DNA of 64,000 nt from Quercus robur. Taxonomy: Eukaryota > Streptophyta > Magnoliopsida > Fagales > Fagaceae. The DNA lies in contig NC_065535.1 in assembly GCF_932294415.1 (NCBI RefSeq), positions 8,531,001-8,595,000 on the forward strand, read 5' to 3'. Each line of letters opens with the position of its first letter. Within the stretch, counting starts at the first letter, position 1. This document shows, in pieces, positions 31,680 to 44,119 of this stretch. A program made the translations under genes and the position numbers. Under the pieces are notes generated by a model. That model searched no databases. It saw only the letters and a list, made by a program, of their open reading frames with translations, and was not told where the DNA came from.

Positions 31680-34348
31680 TGTGGTGGGTCTTTTGTGATT
31701 TTGGGTTGGAATGCCATTTGCTACACTGGGCCCAAGTGTTCTGGATAAGAGAGTTGGGACCAGTCCAATTGCAACTCATCTTGATCCGACTTGTGCACAA
31801 ACTATACCCCGTTTACCGAAACTTTAGTCATATGCCCATGGCAGGCGAAGTTGCCACAAAAAAGTTATGGCGGGTAAATGTAATAAAAAAAACAATGATA
31901 AAGGAAAGACGTTACTGTTAGGAAAAGCAAGCAAGAGGTCCTTAATTAAAACATAGAGAAAGAACAAATTATTGGCAAAATTGCAAAGACAGAATAGGAA
32001 ATTGTAGCAATGAGTGATAAAAATAAAGAAGTCAAAAGGTTAGTTTGCCATGTTCAATTATGTTATGGGGCTAAAGCTAAGGAGGGAACCACTTCCTCAA
32101 CGTGGATAACCTCACAAGATAATCCTGCCGTAGAAATTATCCACTTTGAGGGAATGGGATTGAATGGCTTGTGCCCAAACGAGTTCTTTATCCTCAACAG
32201 AGGGTAGGTTTTTAGAGGGAGAGAAAGGATTAGCCTATTGGTGCATGTCTGCCATTCTACACTCTTTATTTCTCCTCTGATTCTTTCTTTCCTCTTTCTC
32301 TGTTTTGCTACTTTTTCTTTCTCTCTCGTTTTCCCTTTTTCTCAGTGCTTACCCATGTAGTATTGTAGTGATTCTCTCATAGTGATTACTATTGTCGTGG
32401 TCATGATACTGTGCATAGCAAGGATCCTTTATATATTGTCTACTGTGACTGGAGTTTTACCATTTTAGCCTTTAACCACTTTTGTCTGGTTTAGGGTGTT
32501 CCCCCTGACCACCCACTAGTTTGTCAGTTGTCCAACCACCACCATTTACATGTGCTGGATGTGCCACTCCCCATTACCAGACAAAAAATGCTATTTTGTT
32601 TGCTTGCTCATTATGACATTCTCTCTCTTGCTGTCCCTCATGGCATGTATCTAGTGGTTCCAACTCATCTTGCCCTCTTTTGGGTAGTATGTCATCCCAG
32701 CAAGGCATCATCCCCAAAAGAATATGAGCGGGAACCCCAGAATAGGCTTTCCCTTCTCCCCACTGCCAGACCATACCCTCTTTTACCTCTGGCTCATGAC
32801 CACCACTTCTGTATTGGCTGGGTACAGGTTGGTAGTGCATGGGCCTTACGCGTGCTTCACTTCCTGTGTATGTTGAAAGCTCGTCTGCTACTCATGTGTT
32901 TGCCATGGTCTAAAAGCTCATTTGTGCATTCTGTCGTTCATCCTTGACTTCTTATGGTGTGAATGGGTTTCTGAGTCTTCATCCTTTATGGCTTGCTTCC
33001 TTCAAGAGCTGGGCCTTACTTGATTGCGGGCTTTTTCCTCTTTAACTCGTTCTTTGCTCCTTATATAGGCTTGCTAGTATTTCTGCCGTGACATTCTATT
33101 ATTCCTACTATGGTATTATTTAATCTGTGCTTGGCTGGGTATTTGCTTGGTATAGGTTGGTAGGGCATGGGCCTTGCATGTGTTCCACTTCCTGTGTATG
33201 TTGAAAGCTCGTCTGCTATTCATGCGTTTGCCATGGTCTAAAAGCTCGTTTAAGCATTCTGCCGCTCATCCTTGACTTCTTATGGTGTGAATAGGTTTCT
33301 GAGTCTTCATCCTTTATGGCTTACTTCCTTCAAGGGCTAGGCCTTGCTTGATTGAGGGCTTTTTTCTCTTTAACCTGTTCTTTGCTCCTTTTGTAGGCTT
33401 GCTAGTATTTCTGCCGTGACATTCTATTATTCCTGCTATGGTATTATTTAATCTGTGCTTGGCTGGGTATAGGTTGGTAGTGCATAGGCCTTGCACGTGT
33501 TCCACTTCCTGTGTATGTTGAAAGCTCGTCTACTATTCATGCGTTTGCCATGGTCTGAAAGCTCTTTTGTGCATTCTGCCGCTCATCCTTGACTTCTTAT
33601 GGTGTGAATGGGTTTCTGAGTCTTCATCCTTTATGGCTTGCTTCCTTCAAGGGCTAGGCCTTGCTTGATTGCGGGCTTTTTTCTCTTTAACCTGTTCTTT
33701 GCTCCTTCTGTAGGCTTGCTAGTATTTTTACCATGACATTCTGTTATTCCTACTATGGTATTATTTAATCTGTGCTTGCTAGATCTCTTTTGGGCTTGCT
33801 GTGTGCTTTTTTTTTTACTTAATTACAGTGGCCCAGTATTATTGTTGGGCTTGCATTCATGCTACTTCGAGCTTTCTTGACCCATTCAATTGCTTACGGG
33901 CTTCCTTGGCCCATTTCTTTCTCCTTAGGCATCCTTGGCCCATTTCCTTTCCTTGGGCATCCTTAACTCATTCTAATTCTGCATTCCCATGGGCCTTTGC
34001 TAACTCTTTTGGGCTTTTCGGGCCCAATTACCATATCCTTCACTTTTAGGGTTCATGGGCTTGCTATCAACCCCTTACTTTCTTACCTCATTACCTAAGG
34101 CTTGCTGTGTGGCCCATTCTTAGTTTTCTACATCTCAATGCCCATGGGTTTACTACTTCTCTTTCTCTAGGCTCCTTTAAGCCCATTTGCTTTCCTTAAG
34201 GCCCATTTATTTACTCCATGGGCCTATGACTCCTTGTTCCTGCCACTCAGGCTAAGTAGTTTCTCTCTCAATTTATTAACTCTTTTCTACCAATATTGTT
34301 AGGCTTCTTCCTACTATTGGGCTTCTTCCAAAATGAGCATCAATAGTG
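31680..34348. mobile_element. Unclassified 2.67-kb insertion in tandem unit 2
   Basis: Units 1 and 3 read GGTTGGTCTATTCTAAG without a break. Unit 2 reads GGTTGGTCTA, then this insertion, then TATTCTAAG. A TA (or, less exactly, GTCTA/GTGTA) is therefore repeated at the junctions. The insertion starts TGTGGTGGGTCTTTTGTG and ends GAGCATCAATAGTG. I see no convincing inverted termini, no poly(A), no Helitron end and no coding domain. It may be a very long solo LTR, a DNA transposon with degraded termini or a new type. It holds three ~320-bp tandem repeats, then a part dense in CCCAT/GGGC words (33880-34260). Confidence 0.6.
32819..33785. repeat. Three ~320-bp tandem repeats inside the unclassified insertion
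   Basis: Units begin near 32819, 33144 and 33463 with GGTTGGTAG(T/G)GCAT. Each contains TTGAAAGCTCGTCTRCTAYTC, GTTTGCCATGGTCT, CATCCTTGACTTCTTATGG, CATCCTTTATGGCTTNCTTC and TATGGTATTATTTAATCTGTG. They are closely similar to each other. No frame stays open through the array. Confidence 0.9.
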
Positions 34349-35566
34349 TATTCTAAGAAATTCTCTAGTTTATCTTCTTCTTTTTTTCTTTTTTTTTTGT
34401 GTGTGTGGCTAATATTCATTAATTATTTATTTGCAAATTTGATGTGATACTTATTTTGGTTTGACTATTACATGTTTGTTGAAAGTTGAAACCAAAAAAA
34501 ACTTCTACATCGTGAGTTTTATTTGATGAATGCAACCCAACACTAAACAAATATTGATTAAATTATAGTTGATTGAGACTCTTTAAGATTTTCTTTTGTA
34601 TTAATATTTATTGCTATTGAAATCTCTAATTTTTTTAGGTCAAAATTTTAATTTTAAACTAAATAAAACTAACATATCATGAGTCTTATTTGGCTAAAGT
34701 AACTTGACACTAAACAAATATTAGTTAAATTATACTTGGTTGACAATGCATTAGGAATTCCTATTGTGTCGCCATGAGGCTCATGGTAGCTTAACCAAAT
34801 ACAATTAAAACTCATGATGAATGATTTTTTTTTTTTTTTTACTAAAGGATGTAACTTTATACTAAATAAATTCTAAAAATTATGCTTCATTTCTCTAAAC
34901 AAGGTTTTGTTAAATACTCTTGATATTTTCTAACAAATTATATGGTTTGAATTTTTATTTATTACTATTTTATGAATTAATTATAAAAATATTTTCACAT
35001 AGAATTGTAAAAAAAAAAAAAAAAAAAATTTATTCCATGTTAGCTAGAACCAATTAAAACTTGTTTATTATAAATTTCATTTGATTTAAACCAACCCAAC
35101 TCTAAACAATCACTAATTAAATTATGTTTTGTTGACTTTTCTTAAGATTTCTTCATGTGCTGTCACATTAGCATTAATTGAAACCAATTAAAACTCATAT
35201 ATTACGAGTTTTATTTAAGTAAAGTAACTTAAACATAAATAAATTTAATTAAATTACATTTACTATTTTAAATAAATTACGGTTGGTCTATTCTAAGAAA
35301 TTCTCTAGTTTTTTTTTTAATTTTTTTATGTGGTTAATATTCATTAAGTATTTATTTGCTAATTTTTATGTGATACTTATTTTGGTTTGACTATTACACG
35401 TTAGTTGAAAGTTGAAACCAAACAAAACTTCTACATCTTGAGTTTTATTTTTTTTTTTTTGAGAAAGTACATCTTGAGTTTTATTTGATGAATGCAACCC
35501 AACACTAAAAAAATATTGATTAAATTATAGTTGATTGAGACTCTTTAAGATTTTTCTTTTGTATTG

Positions 35567-36186
35567 CCACAACAGCTTTTGAAAGGCTTTAATTTCACAT
35601 CCTCATGATCATCTCAATTTCAAAAATATAAAATTTTACTTGAAACAAATTAAAACCCAAAAATCACAAGTTTTATTTTACTAAATTAATCAAACACTAA
35701 ATAAATTATAATTAAAAAGTGATTGATTTTCTCCATATTTTTTTTTAATTTTGCTAGTTTGAATTTTTATTCATTATGTTAATCAATCATGTATTTTTTA
35801 GTAAACTTTTCAACCACTAATGCTATTTTACATCCCATGGTCAACATGCAGCAACTAATTATTTAGGATGTAAGACTGATTTTTATTTATTTATTAAATA
35901 ATGATATTAAATTGGGATATAGATGTAAGACTGAATTTTTTATTTTTTTTTATTTTTTTTTTGGGAGAAGAAAATGTAAGACTGAATTGATGCATGGTAG
36001 AGTAAATTGCAAAAGTTATAAGGATATGTATGGTATTGGAGTCAAAAGTAAAAAGTATAGGAGAAATTTGGGGAAGTGGCGGTAGGAAGAGCAAGCAAAC
36101 CTTAGGCTATGTGTCGCATTCAGTTGGTAATGTAAAATGGGTGCCGTGTGACCTCTACTTTGGTGGGGAAGTTCCTTACCGTTAAC
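35567..36186. other. A/T-rich spacer before the LINE
   Basis: This holds T runs and A/T-rich DNA. No gene or transposon end could be recognised. Confidence 0.5.
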
Positions 36187-36298
36187 AAAGAATCTAATTT
36201 TTTCTCTCTAGGTTCGGCGTAACCTGGGGGTGAAACTCCTTTGCCTTTAGGCAATTTCTTTTCTCCGCTTGACGGTGGAAATTAGTGACTCAGTACGA

Positions 36299-37894
36299 AT
36301 GGATGCTATCACGACAAAGTGCACAAACATCAAACTCTCAGAGAGGGAAAGAAGCGAAGTTGATCTAGCTCCTCCTGGGGTAGACCAAGGCTTGGTTCTT
36401 GTTGGGAAGTTCTACACCAAGCGGAGAGTGAATCTAGAAGCTATAGGGCGGGCCCTACAATCAGTGTGGAGAACCAAAAGGGACTTTGAGGTAAGCGATT
36501 TGGGATAGAATAGAGTTTTATTCTCATTCCAGGTAAAGGAAGATCTGGACAGGGTTCTCTTGCAAGGGCCGTGGTCCTTTGACAAGTACATTCTTCTGCC
36601 GCATAAGTTAAAAGTGAGTGAGTCGGTCTCATCTCTTACTTTTCATGAAGCTACTTTTTGGGTTCAGATTCACGGCTTACCAACCTTGAGCCAGACAAGG
36701 GAAGCGGGTTTAAGTATTGGAGGAATTTTGGGCAAGGTTGAAAAGGTGGATGTAAGGGATAAAGGGTTGAATCTGGGATGTTATCTGAGAATTAGAGTAA
36801 CGATGGACATATCGCAACCGTTAATCCGGGGGAGGTTGGTGCGTATGGGAGGCTTGGAATCACGATGGGTTGAGTTCAAGTATGAATGTCTACCTGTATT
36901 TTGCTACTTGTGTGGTAGACTTCACCATGATGTGAAGGAATGTATAGAGTGGATACGCAGGGCAGTCCTGATAAAAGTAGAGGACAAGCAATATGGTCCT
37001 TGGCTGCGTTCGACTCCAGATAGGTTGCAGAAATCACATTTGGTGATGGGATAGCAAGCAGGGGAGAGAGCAAGACTTTGGCAGATGGGGGTGGAGATGA
37101 CAGAAGGCGTGAGGTAGTCTGGTAAGCAAACGGCAGCTTCCGTTGAGCGCCGTCAATACAAAGGAGATGTGGAGACTAACGAGGAAAGGGCTGACGTGGA
37201 AAGCATGATATTGCAAAGCGAGAAATTCAAGGAAAAGCTGATTGGGGAAAAAGAAAAACCAGATTTCGAGGAGCAGTTAAGGGAGATTGACGCCAAGATT
37301 TTCGGTAAAGCTGACATGGGAGGTAACGTGCAGATGGTTTCCAAGGTACGAATATTGGAGTCGGAGAAGTCAGTGTCAGTAAACCAAGATGAAAAGGTGG
37401 TGAGTGACGAGTCAGTGCTTGGCCTGGGAGTTGGGTTACTTTCAAGTGGGCCGCAGGATGTAATGGGCCATACAAAAGACAATGATGGGCTTGCTGAAAT
37501 AAATAAATCACTGGACCAAGTGAATGAACTACAATTATTCCAAAGTGGGCCTAAGATGCCAAATGCAAATGAAAGAGGATTTATTAGAAAAGCCAAGAGC
37601 CCAAACCGAAAAAAGCCTCACACACATGTATGCAAGCCCAGAAAAGAAAATGTGGGGATACACACGTCCAACTTGCAGAAGGTGAATGCCTTGATGGAGA
37701 TAACTTGAATGGATATAGAGGAGGTAGAGGTGGGGCTAAAACGTAAGTCACGTGCTCCCCTTGAAGAAGTATTGGAGAATGCTGGGGCTAGAAAGAAACC
37801 CAAGTTAGTAAAGGAAGTTGCTGCTTTTGGTAAACTGTTGGCAACACAAATGGGATCGGTGGCGACTGCGCTACAGCCCCGCTGGGAACAATGA
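36299..37894 (+). pseudogene. LINE ORF1, nucleic-acid-binding protein with zinc knuckle
   Basis: ORF1 proteins coat LINE RNA. The frame starts at ATG 36299 and remains one frame to TGA 37892-37894 (532 codons with stop), broken by in-frame stops at 36506-36508, 37052-37054, 37115-37117 and 37706-37708. The N-terminal part is the plant DUF4283 type: LQGPWSFDKYILLPHKL, then FWVQIHGLP. It is followed by a CCHC knuckle, CYLCGRLHHDVKEC, with correct spacing (C-x2-C-x4-H-x4-C). The remainder is charged and low in complexity and contains a basic patch (NRKKPHTH). No frameshift was needed to follow it, in contrast to ORF2. The start is supported by position after a short leader; a TTG 30 bases upstream is open but less likely. 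Confidence 0.82.
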
Positions 37895-40800
37895 GTGCTA
37901 TATGTTGGAACTGTCAAGGGCTTGAGAACCCTTGGACAGTTAGCACTCTCCAAAAATTTGTTTTGGAGGAAGATTCCACCTTGGTGTTCCTTATGGAAAC
38001 CAAGTTTAATGTGGAGGAAATGGTTGAGATTAAGCATAAATTGGAAAGAAGCCAAGGCATGATAGTTCCTAGTGTTCGCTGAAGTGGGGGTTTGGCCTTG
38101 TTATGGAAGGAGTCGTTGCTAGTGGAGGTGCAAACTTTTTCCCCGAGACACATAGATGTGATTATCACGGAGGATGCTGGGAAAAAGAAATGGCGTTTTA
38201 CCGGATTGTATGGCCACCTTGAAACCAACAAAAGAGAGGAGTCTTGGTCGCTATTAGTAAATTTGAGCACTAGGTGTGAGCTTCCTTGGGTTTGCATGGG
38301 AGATTTCAATAAGATATGTCATAGGGGAGAAAAGGTAGGAGGGGGTGAGAGACCTGAATGGCAGATGAGAGCATTCTTATCAACTATCAACAAAAGCAAA
38401 CTTACGGACATGGGCTTCGTAGGCCCAGAATTCACTTGGAGTAGGTGGTTAGGGGCACGTGGATGGGTCCGAGAGAGACTTGATCGGACTTTGGTCTCCA
38501 TAAACTGGGCTTCTTTGTTTCCTGAGTTAAGACTATACAATGTGGCCACTTGCTCTTCAGACCATAACATACTGATTCTTAAAGCCTTCCCACCTAAAAG
38601 TAGGAACAAAAAAAGGTAGTGGTTATTCAGGTTCGAGGCTATGTGGATTAAGGAGGAAGAATGCGAGGGAGTAGTAAAGGAGGCTTGGGAGAAAGGCCGA
38701 ATTCTTGGAGGCCAAAATCAATTTGGGCGGTGCATGGATGAGTGTAGGTCTTTTCTGCAAAGCTGGAACAGGACAAACTTTGGCCATGTAGGTTGGAAAA
38801 TAGCTTCACTCTCTAAGAAGCTTCAATGGTTGGAGTGCTTACCAGGGGGTGAGGCAAACATGGAAGTGATACATGACACAAAAGGGGAGCTTAACAGGAT
38901 GCTTTTGGCGGAGGAAGAGATGTGGAAGCAGCGGTCAAGGAACTGTTGGCTGAAGTCAGGAGATAGTAATACGTCCTTCTTCCATAAGAAAGCCTCAAAA
39001 AGGCATCAACGAAACACCATTTCTCGGCTTTTGGACTCTAATGGTAACTGGCAGGATGAGGAAGATATCATGGGTCATATTCTTGTTGAATATTTCCAAG
39101 AGCTCTTCACTTCTTCAAACCCAACAGTTAGTGAAGATTTGTTAGATGCTGTACACCCTAAAGTTACTAACAGAATGAATGTAGTCTTATTGCAGGATTT
39201 TAGGATTGCCGAGGTTGAGAGAGCCCTTAAGCAAATGCACCCGCTGAAGGCTCCAGGTCCTGATGGTATGCCTCCATTGTTTTTCAACATTATTGGCCTA
39301 TTGTAAATTCTATTGTCATACAAACTATAGTAGACTTTCTTAATCATGGTGTTGCTCCCCCTAAGTTTCATGAAACCCACATTGTGCTCATTCCTAAGAC
39401 AAAAAACCCCTCTAGAGTCACTGACTACAGGCCTATAACTTTATGTAATGTGGCATATAAGCTTGCCTCCAAGGTAGTAGCTAACCAAATGAGGGTTGTG
39501 TTGAAGGATATAGTTTGTGAAAACCAAAGTGCCTTTGTAGTGGATAGGCTCATCACTGATAATATCCTTGTGGCACATGAATTAATGAATCATATTCACA
39601 AGAAGAGGAAAGGCAGGGTTGGTGAAATGACTTTGAAGCTGGACATGAGTAAGGCCTATGACCGGGTGAAGTGGGGGTGTTTGCAAAAAATAATGGAGAA
39701 GATAGGGTTTCATGAGCGGTGGATTCGTATTGTAATGGCATGTGTTTCCTCTGTTACATATGCTATTAGACTTAATGGCAACCTTGCGGATTAATCACTC
39801 CTACCCGAGGCCTTAGACAAGGGGATCCTCTCTCCTCTTTTCTCTTCCTTTTGTGTGCTAAAGGTTTGTCGGCTCTATTGCATAAGGCGTCGATGAGGAA
39901 GGAATTGAATGGTGTGGTTGCCTCGGCTAGGGGGCCAAGAATTTCACACTTATTCTTTGCGGATGATAGTTTGATATTTTGCAAATCAATGGAGAAGGAA
40001 TGGGCTAAAGTGCAGAGAATTTTGCAAGTTTATGAGTCTTCCTCATGTTAGCAATTAAATAGGAACAAGTCGGCCCTCTTCTTTAGTCGTAATACACCTA
40101 CACGCACACAGGAATTCATCAAGACCATGTTTGGTGCCCAGGTTATCAAACCTCATGAATCTTATCTGGGCCTTCCGTCGTTGATTGGCAAGTCTAAGAA
40201 GAACACATTTGCATAGCTGAAACAAAAACTGGCTTCCAAGCTAGCGGGTTGGAAGGAAAAGCTTTTATCAAATGCGAGGAAAGAGGTATTGATCAAGGCA
40301 GTTGCACAGGTAGTTCCTTCTTATACTATGAGTTGTTTCAAGCTTCCCAATGGGCTTTGTAAGGAGATGACTGGAATGGTGAGACAATTTTGGTGGGGAC
40401 AAGTGAAGAATGAAAAGAAGGTGGCTTGGATGAGCTGGGATAGAATGTGTCGCCCGAAGGAAGAATGGGGGTTGGGCTTTAGAGACCTGAATCCTTCAAC
40501 CTAGCCCTTTTAGCTAAACAGGGCTAGAGACTTCAAACGAATTCATCGTCCCTTTTTTCTCGGGTCTACAAGGCTAAATATTTCCCTAATGGGGACTTTG
40601 TGGAGGCTGAGATAGGTAAGAATGCTTCCTTTGCTTGGAGGAGCATCATGGCAGCCCAACATCTAGTAAAACGTGGTTTAAGATGGCAGGTTTGTGATGG
40701 TTGTCGCATACATGTTTGGCAAGACCAGTGGCTCACTACTCGGAGCATTTATAAGGTGGTCTCACCTAAACGGCCTGGGAACCAAATTAAAATGGTTTGT

Positions 40801-41928
40801 GAATTACTGAAAGAGGGGAGTAAGGAGCGGGACATAGAGCTAGTTAGGAGGCTTTTCTTACCCCAGGATGTAGAGGCAATTCTAAGCACTCCCATCAGTG
40901 ATTTGGTTGCTATTGATAGAATGGTTTGGGCTGAAGATAAGAAAGGAAGATTTACCGTGAAGAGTGCTTATAGGCTGGCTAGGGAAATTGAGGCAGAGGG
41001 TGGTAACGCCAGTTGCTCAGACCCAACAAAATTGCATGGAGTATGGAGAGGGGTGTAGAGGATGAACTTGCCAAACAGAATCAAGCATTTTGCTTGGAAG
41101 GCCTATAACGGTATCCTGGCCACTAAAGAATCTCTCTTTCAAAGAAAGATCACTGCCAACAATATATGCGAAGACTGTGGTAGGCATGTTGAAACTACCA
41201 TGCACTTGCTCTGTTTTTGTAACTGTAGTACAGAGGTATGGAGTTCTTGCAAACTTTCCCTACCTTTCAACGTTCAAGAGTCATGGAGTTTCTTGGATAC
41301 CTTTAGTAGACTTTGGATTTGTTGGGAAACACAACAAGGGATGCTGGAAAGGTGGGTCTCGATTTATTGGGGCATTTGGAAGAGTCGAAACGAGGTTTGG
41401 CATGGAGGAAAGAAGCGTCCAGGGCTGATAATTGTGATAAATGCTCTAAGACTTTTGGAGGATTACCATTCTGCCAATGTGAAGTCGAGCCAATCTAGTT
41501 CGAACACCCAAAACATAGCTATCTGGAAGCCTCCTCCGCCGGGTTACTTCAAAGTCAATGTAGATGGAGCGTTATTCGCAAAATCTAAGCAATCTGGTGT
41601 GGGTGTGATCGTGCGAGACGAGGATGGTAACGTGGTCGCGGCCATGTGTAGGAAGCTGGACTTACCTCTCGGTGTGTGAGAGACAGAAGCGAATGCCCTA
41701 GAGATTGGGATGACATTTGCCGAGGAGGTGGGACTTAGGGATGTGGTGTTTGAAGGTAACTCGCAGCTGATAATCAACGCTGTTCACAGCACTGGAGAGG
41801 CAGTGTCATCAGTGCTGAACATCATACAAGGTGTGTTGCGGAAAGCTCAGTGCTTCAGGACATTTGATTTTCTACATACTAAAAGGCAGGGAAATGTACT
41901 TGCCCACTTGTTAGCTCAGCATGCTTAA
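37891..41928 (+). pseudogene. LINE ORF2: endonuclease, reverse transcriptase, zf-RVT, RNase H
   Basis: Domain order is as in plant L1 elements. The endonuclease is at 37891-38616 (ICWNCQGL at the start, LMETK, CMGDFNKICHRGEK, CSSDHNIL). Reverse transcriptase runs over about 39200-40500 (PLKAPGPDGMPP, DYRPITLCNVAYK, LDMSKAYDRVKW, the catalytic FFADDSLIFC, SYLGLPSLIGKSKK). The zf-RVT zinc region is at 41060-41230 (NRIKHFAWKAYNGILAT, ICEDCGRHVETTMHLLC). RNase H is at 41540-41928 (VNVDGALFAKSKQSG, ETEANALEIG, FEGNSQLIINAV). Stops are at 38080, 38617, 40049, ~40216, 41056 and 41677. Frame changes are near 39285, 39790 and 40510. The RNase H site that is usually an Asp-Ser (EGDS) reads EGNS. The protein cannot be made whole from this copy. 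Confidence 0.88.
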
Positions 41929-42061
41929 AAGGTTGAGAGCTTGGTAGTTTGGTTGGAGGAGTGTCCCAGTCAAGTGGCACATGCGTGTGCAAAAGATGTA
42001 TCTTTATTTCAACGTTTAGTTTAAAAAGTATGAGCATTTCCCATCAAAAAAAAGAATCTAA

Positions 42062-42665
42062 AGTCTCTCTACCAAAAAAGGGAAACAAATACAATAGTGG
42101 GTAACTAACAACTATATAATATGACCTGGTCTATTCTCGAAAATGCTTAAAGATGGACTGAGTCATAGCCCATCTTTAGAAATATCAAATGCGATGGGCT
42201 TCAAAGTTGGAGAGGAGCCCTAAAGTTAAAAGCCCATGAAACTTATGAGATTGATGGATGTATGTGTGGCCAAGTTGCTTTGAGAATTAGAATAGAGAAA
42301 TACTATGTTCACAATATTTTCACAACACTTTTACAATAAATTTTAAGTGGTATGCTGTTAATGGCTATTATTAGTGGGCAAAAAAGTAATTTCAATGGTA
42401 AGTTTAAATTAGAACTAGTAAAAACTTATCTCTAGAATTTGTTGTGTAAATGTCGTAGACGTAGTAGTACTTCTCATTCAAATATCTATATGTGGTTTTA
42501 ATAAGTTGGCTAGGTTGGTAGGATTGATCAAATTACCTCTAAATTATAAAGAAATGTCATACTCACTTAACAAGAAACTATAAGGAAAAAGAAAGAAAGA
42601 GAAGAATCCACCAAACTTCAATGTAGCTGGATTTATTAAGTTTTTATTAACAAGAAACTATAAGG

Positions 42666-42706
<41 letters not shown>

Positions 42707-43860
42707 GAATCCACCAAACTTCAATGTAGTTGGATTTATTAAGTTTTTATCTTTGCATTGGGGGAAGCAAAGAGAGATACTATATGTAACATGTTAAGTG
42801 CGCTTGTCATTTCGGGTAACTACAATGGGCTAATTGACACTCGGATATCATCCAAGTGTGCTATTGAGGAACAAGTAACAATCAAAGCGCCAATGGGCCT
42901 GCAGGCCGTGCCAATCTTTTGTGGTCATACATCGTTTTTAATTTTGGGTCAAGTTAATGGATGTCTTCAAAGCAATTATTAATAAAGTAAAATAGAAAAA
43001 TTTTGACACAACTTTTATAAAAAATATAAAACACTGTTAATAATATTTATTATTTTATCATTCTTCAAATAAATTATTTTTAAAAATAGCTCATAAACCA
43101 ATGCCCATATGGCATTGGTCAACATTTCCCTTTAATTTTTATTTTTTCTCAACAACAAGTGGTTTGAATGGGTCGAGTTAAGTTAAGGTTGGGTTTATGA
43201 TATTTTTCGGCCTGGATCTCGTTGGGTTGAGAAATTGCCAACACAATCCATGGCAGCTCTAAAAATAAACCAATCCCTAAGGATTGGGTTGGGTTGGGTC
43301 ATTGAGTTTGAGTCATTCTTCAAGCCTAATAAAAAAAAAAAAAAAACTTTTATTAAATTATTTAAACTTATTATTCAATAAATTATTACAATTTGATACA
43401 ATATTCCAACTTTATAACAAATAATTATGAAAATATCAAAGTAAATCATAATCAAGTATCAAGATCTTGAATAAATAAAACCGATAACTTTAAAACACAT
43501 TTTTTTAAAACCATGTGGATTAGGTCGGATTACTTAGGTTGAAAAAATTAGTTAACATGTGATGAGTTGAAAGAAAATCATTCATGTTGAGTTATTGTAA
43601 TCTGGTAAATATTATAACTTTTTGAATCATGAATGTCCATGCATATATATATTGTCAGTTACAAACTTGCAATTGTAACTTGCAAGCACAATATCACAAA
43701 TTAAACACGGCCGAAATGGGGAATTTTTTTTTTCGTTGTATGCCATCATCAGTGGTATTTCTACAATGGTTACTTTTCATCATTTAATTTAAGTTATGAA
43801 GGTAATGTTAAAAATAAAGACACTTTCGAAAGTGATAATAGTTGCTAGAAAGCTACATCC
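42062..43860. other. A/T-rich spacer with a local duplication
   Basis: No gene is seen. Within it, the ~95-bp stretch starting AACAAGAAACTATAAGGAAA occurs at 42569 and again at 42649, each followed by GAGAAGAATCCACCAAACTT and GGATTTATTAAGTTTTTAT. The second copy contains an A run of about 39 (42666-42703). At 43160-43310 there are degenerate GGGTTGGGT words resembling hAT-type subterminal DNA. Confidence 0.6.
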
Positions 43861-44119
43861 TCAATGAGAGCTAGCTGTGGTAATAAGTGAAGATAGGAAT
43901 TAGGATAAAGTTTTCTTGGTACTCATTTGCTGGCGAAATGGGCATTCACTGCAGCCATCAATCGGGTTATGCTAAGGTTTAATGCTAAGCTTAGCCGAGT
44001 CTTGCACAGCCCTGGCTAAGGTAGCAAGGGATGGCAGAGGCGAAGTTATCAAGGTTTGTTCCAAGCTTCTTCATTTCTGAAGCAAATGCCATCCTCTCTA
44101 TAGGCTTTGCCAATCACAA

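Larger units (their letters stand above)
23471..35566. repeat. Three tandem ~0.95-kb units, two of them split by insertions
   Basis: The unit starts with (A/G)AATCTCTAA and contains AACTTGACAC, TATGGTTTGA, CCATGTTAGCTAGAACCAAT, ATAAATTACGGTTGGTCTA and GTTGAAAGTTGAAACCAAA in fixed order. Unit 1 is 23471-23900 plus 30462-30960, split by the 6.6-kb LTR element. Unit 2 is 30961-31679 plus 34349-34616, split by the 2.67-kb insertion. Unit 3 is 34617 to about 35566. Units share long identical stretches, so the duplication is recent relative to their divergence. They carry no gene that I can see. Simple A or T runs at 31404-31418, 34824-34841 and 35010-35028 vary between copies. Confidence 0.9.
36198..42050 (+). 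mobile_element. Full-length but decayed LINE (plant L1-type)
   Basis: The element is flanked by the 11-bp duplication AAAGAATCTAA (36187-36197 and 42051-42061), and its 3' end is an A run after CATTTCCCATC. It has a ~100-bp leader, ORF1 (36299-37894) and ORF2 (37891-41928) that overlap in an ATGA. The 5' end is complete, since both ORFs and a leader are present. Several stops and frameshifts break both ORFs. Confidence 0.92.

Noticed and set aside
32528-32947. 139-codon frame in the unclassified insertion
   Set aside because: It extends into a tandem repeat, has no known domain and is not conserved between repeat units.
31680-34348. Helitron interpretation of the unclassified insertion
   Set aside because: Neither TC at a 5' end nor a hairpin plus CTRR at a 3' end is present at the borders on either strand.
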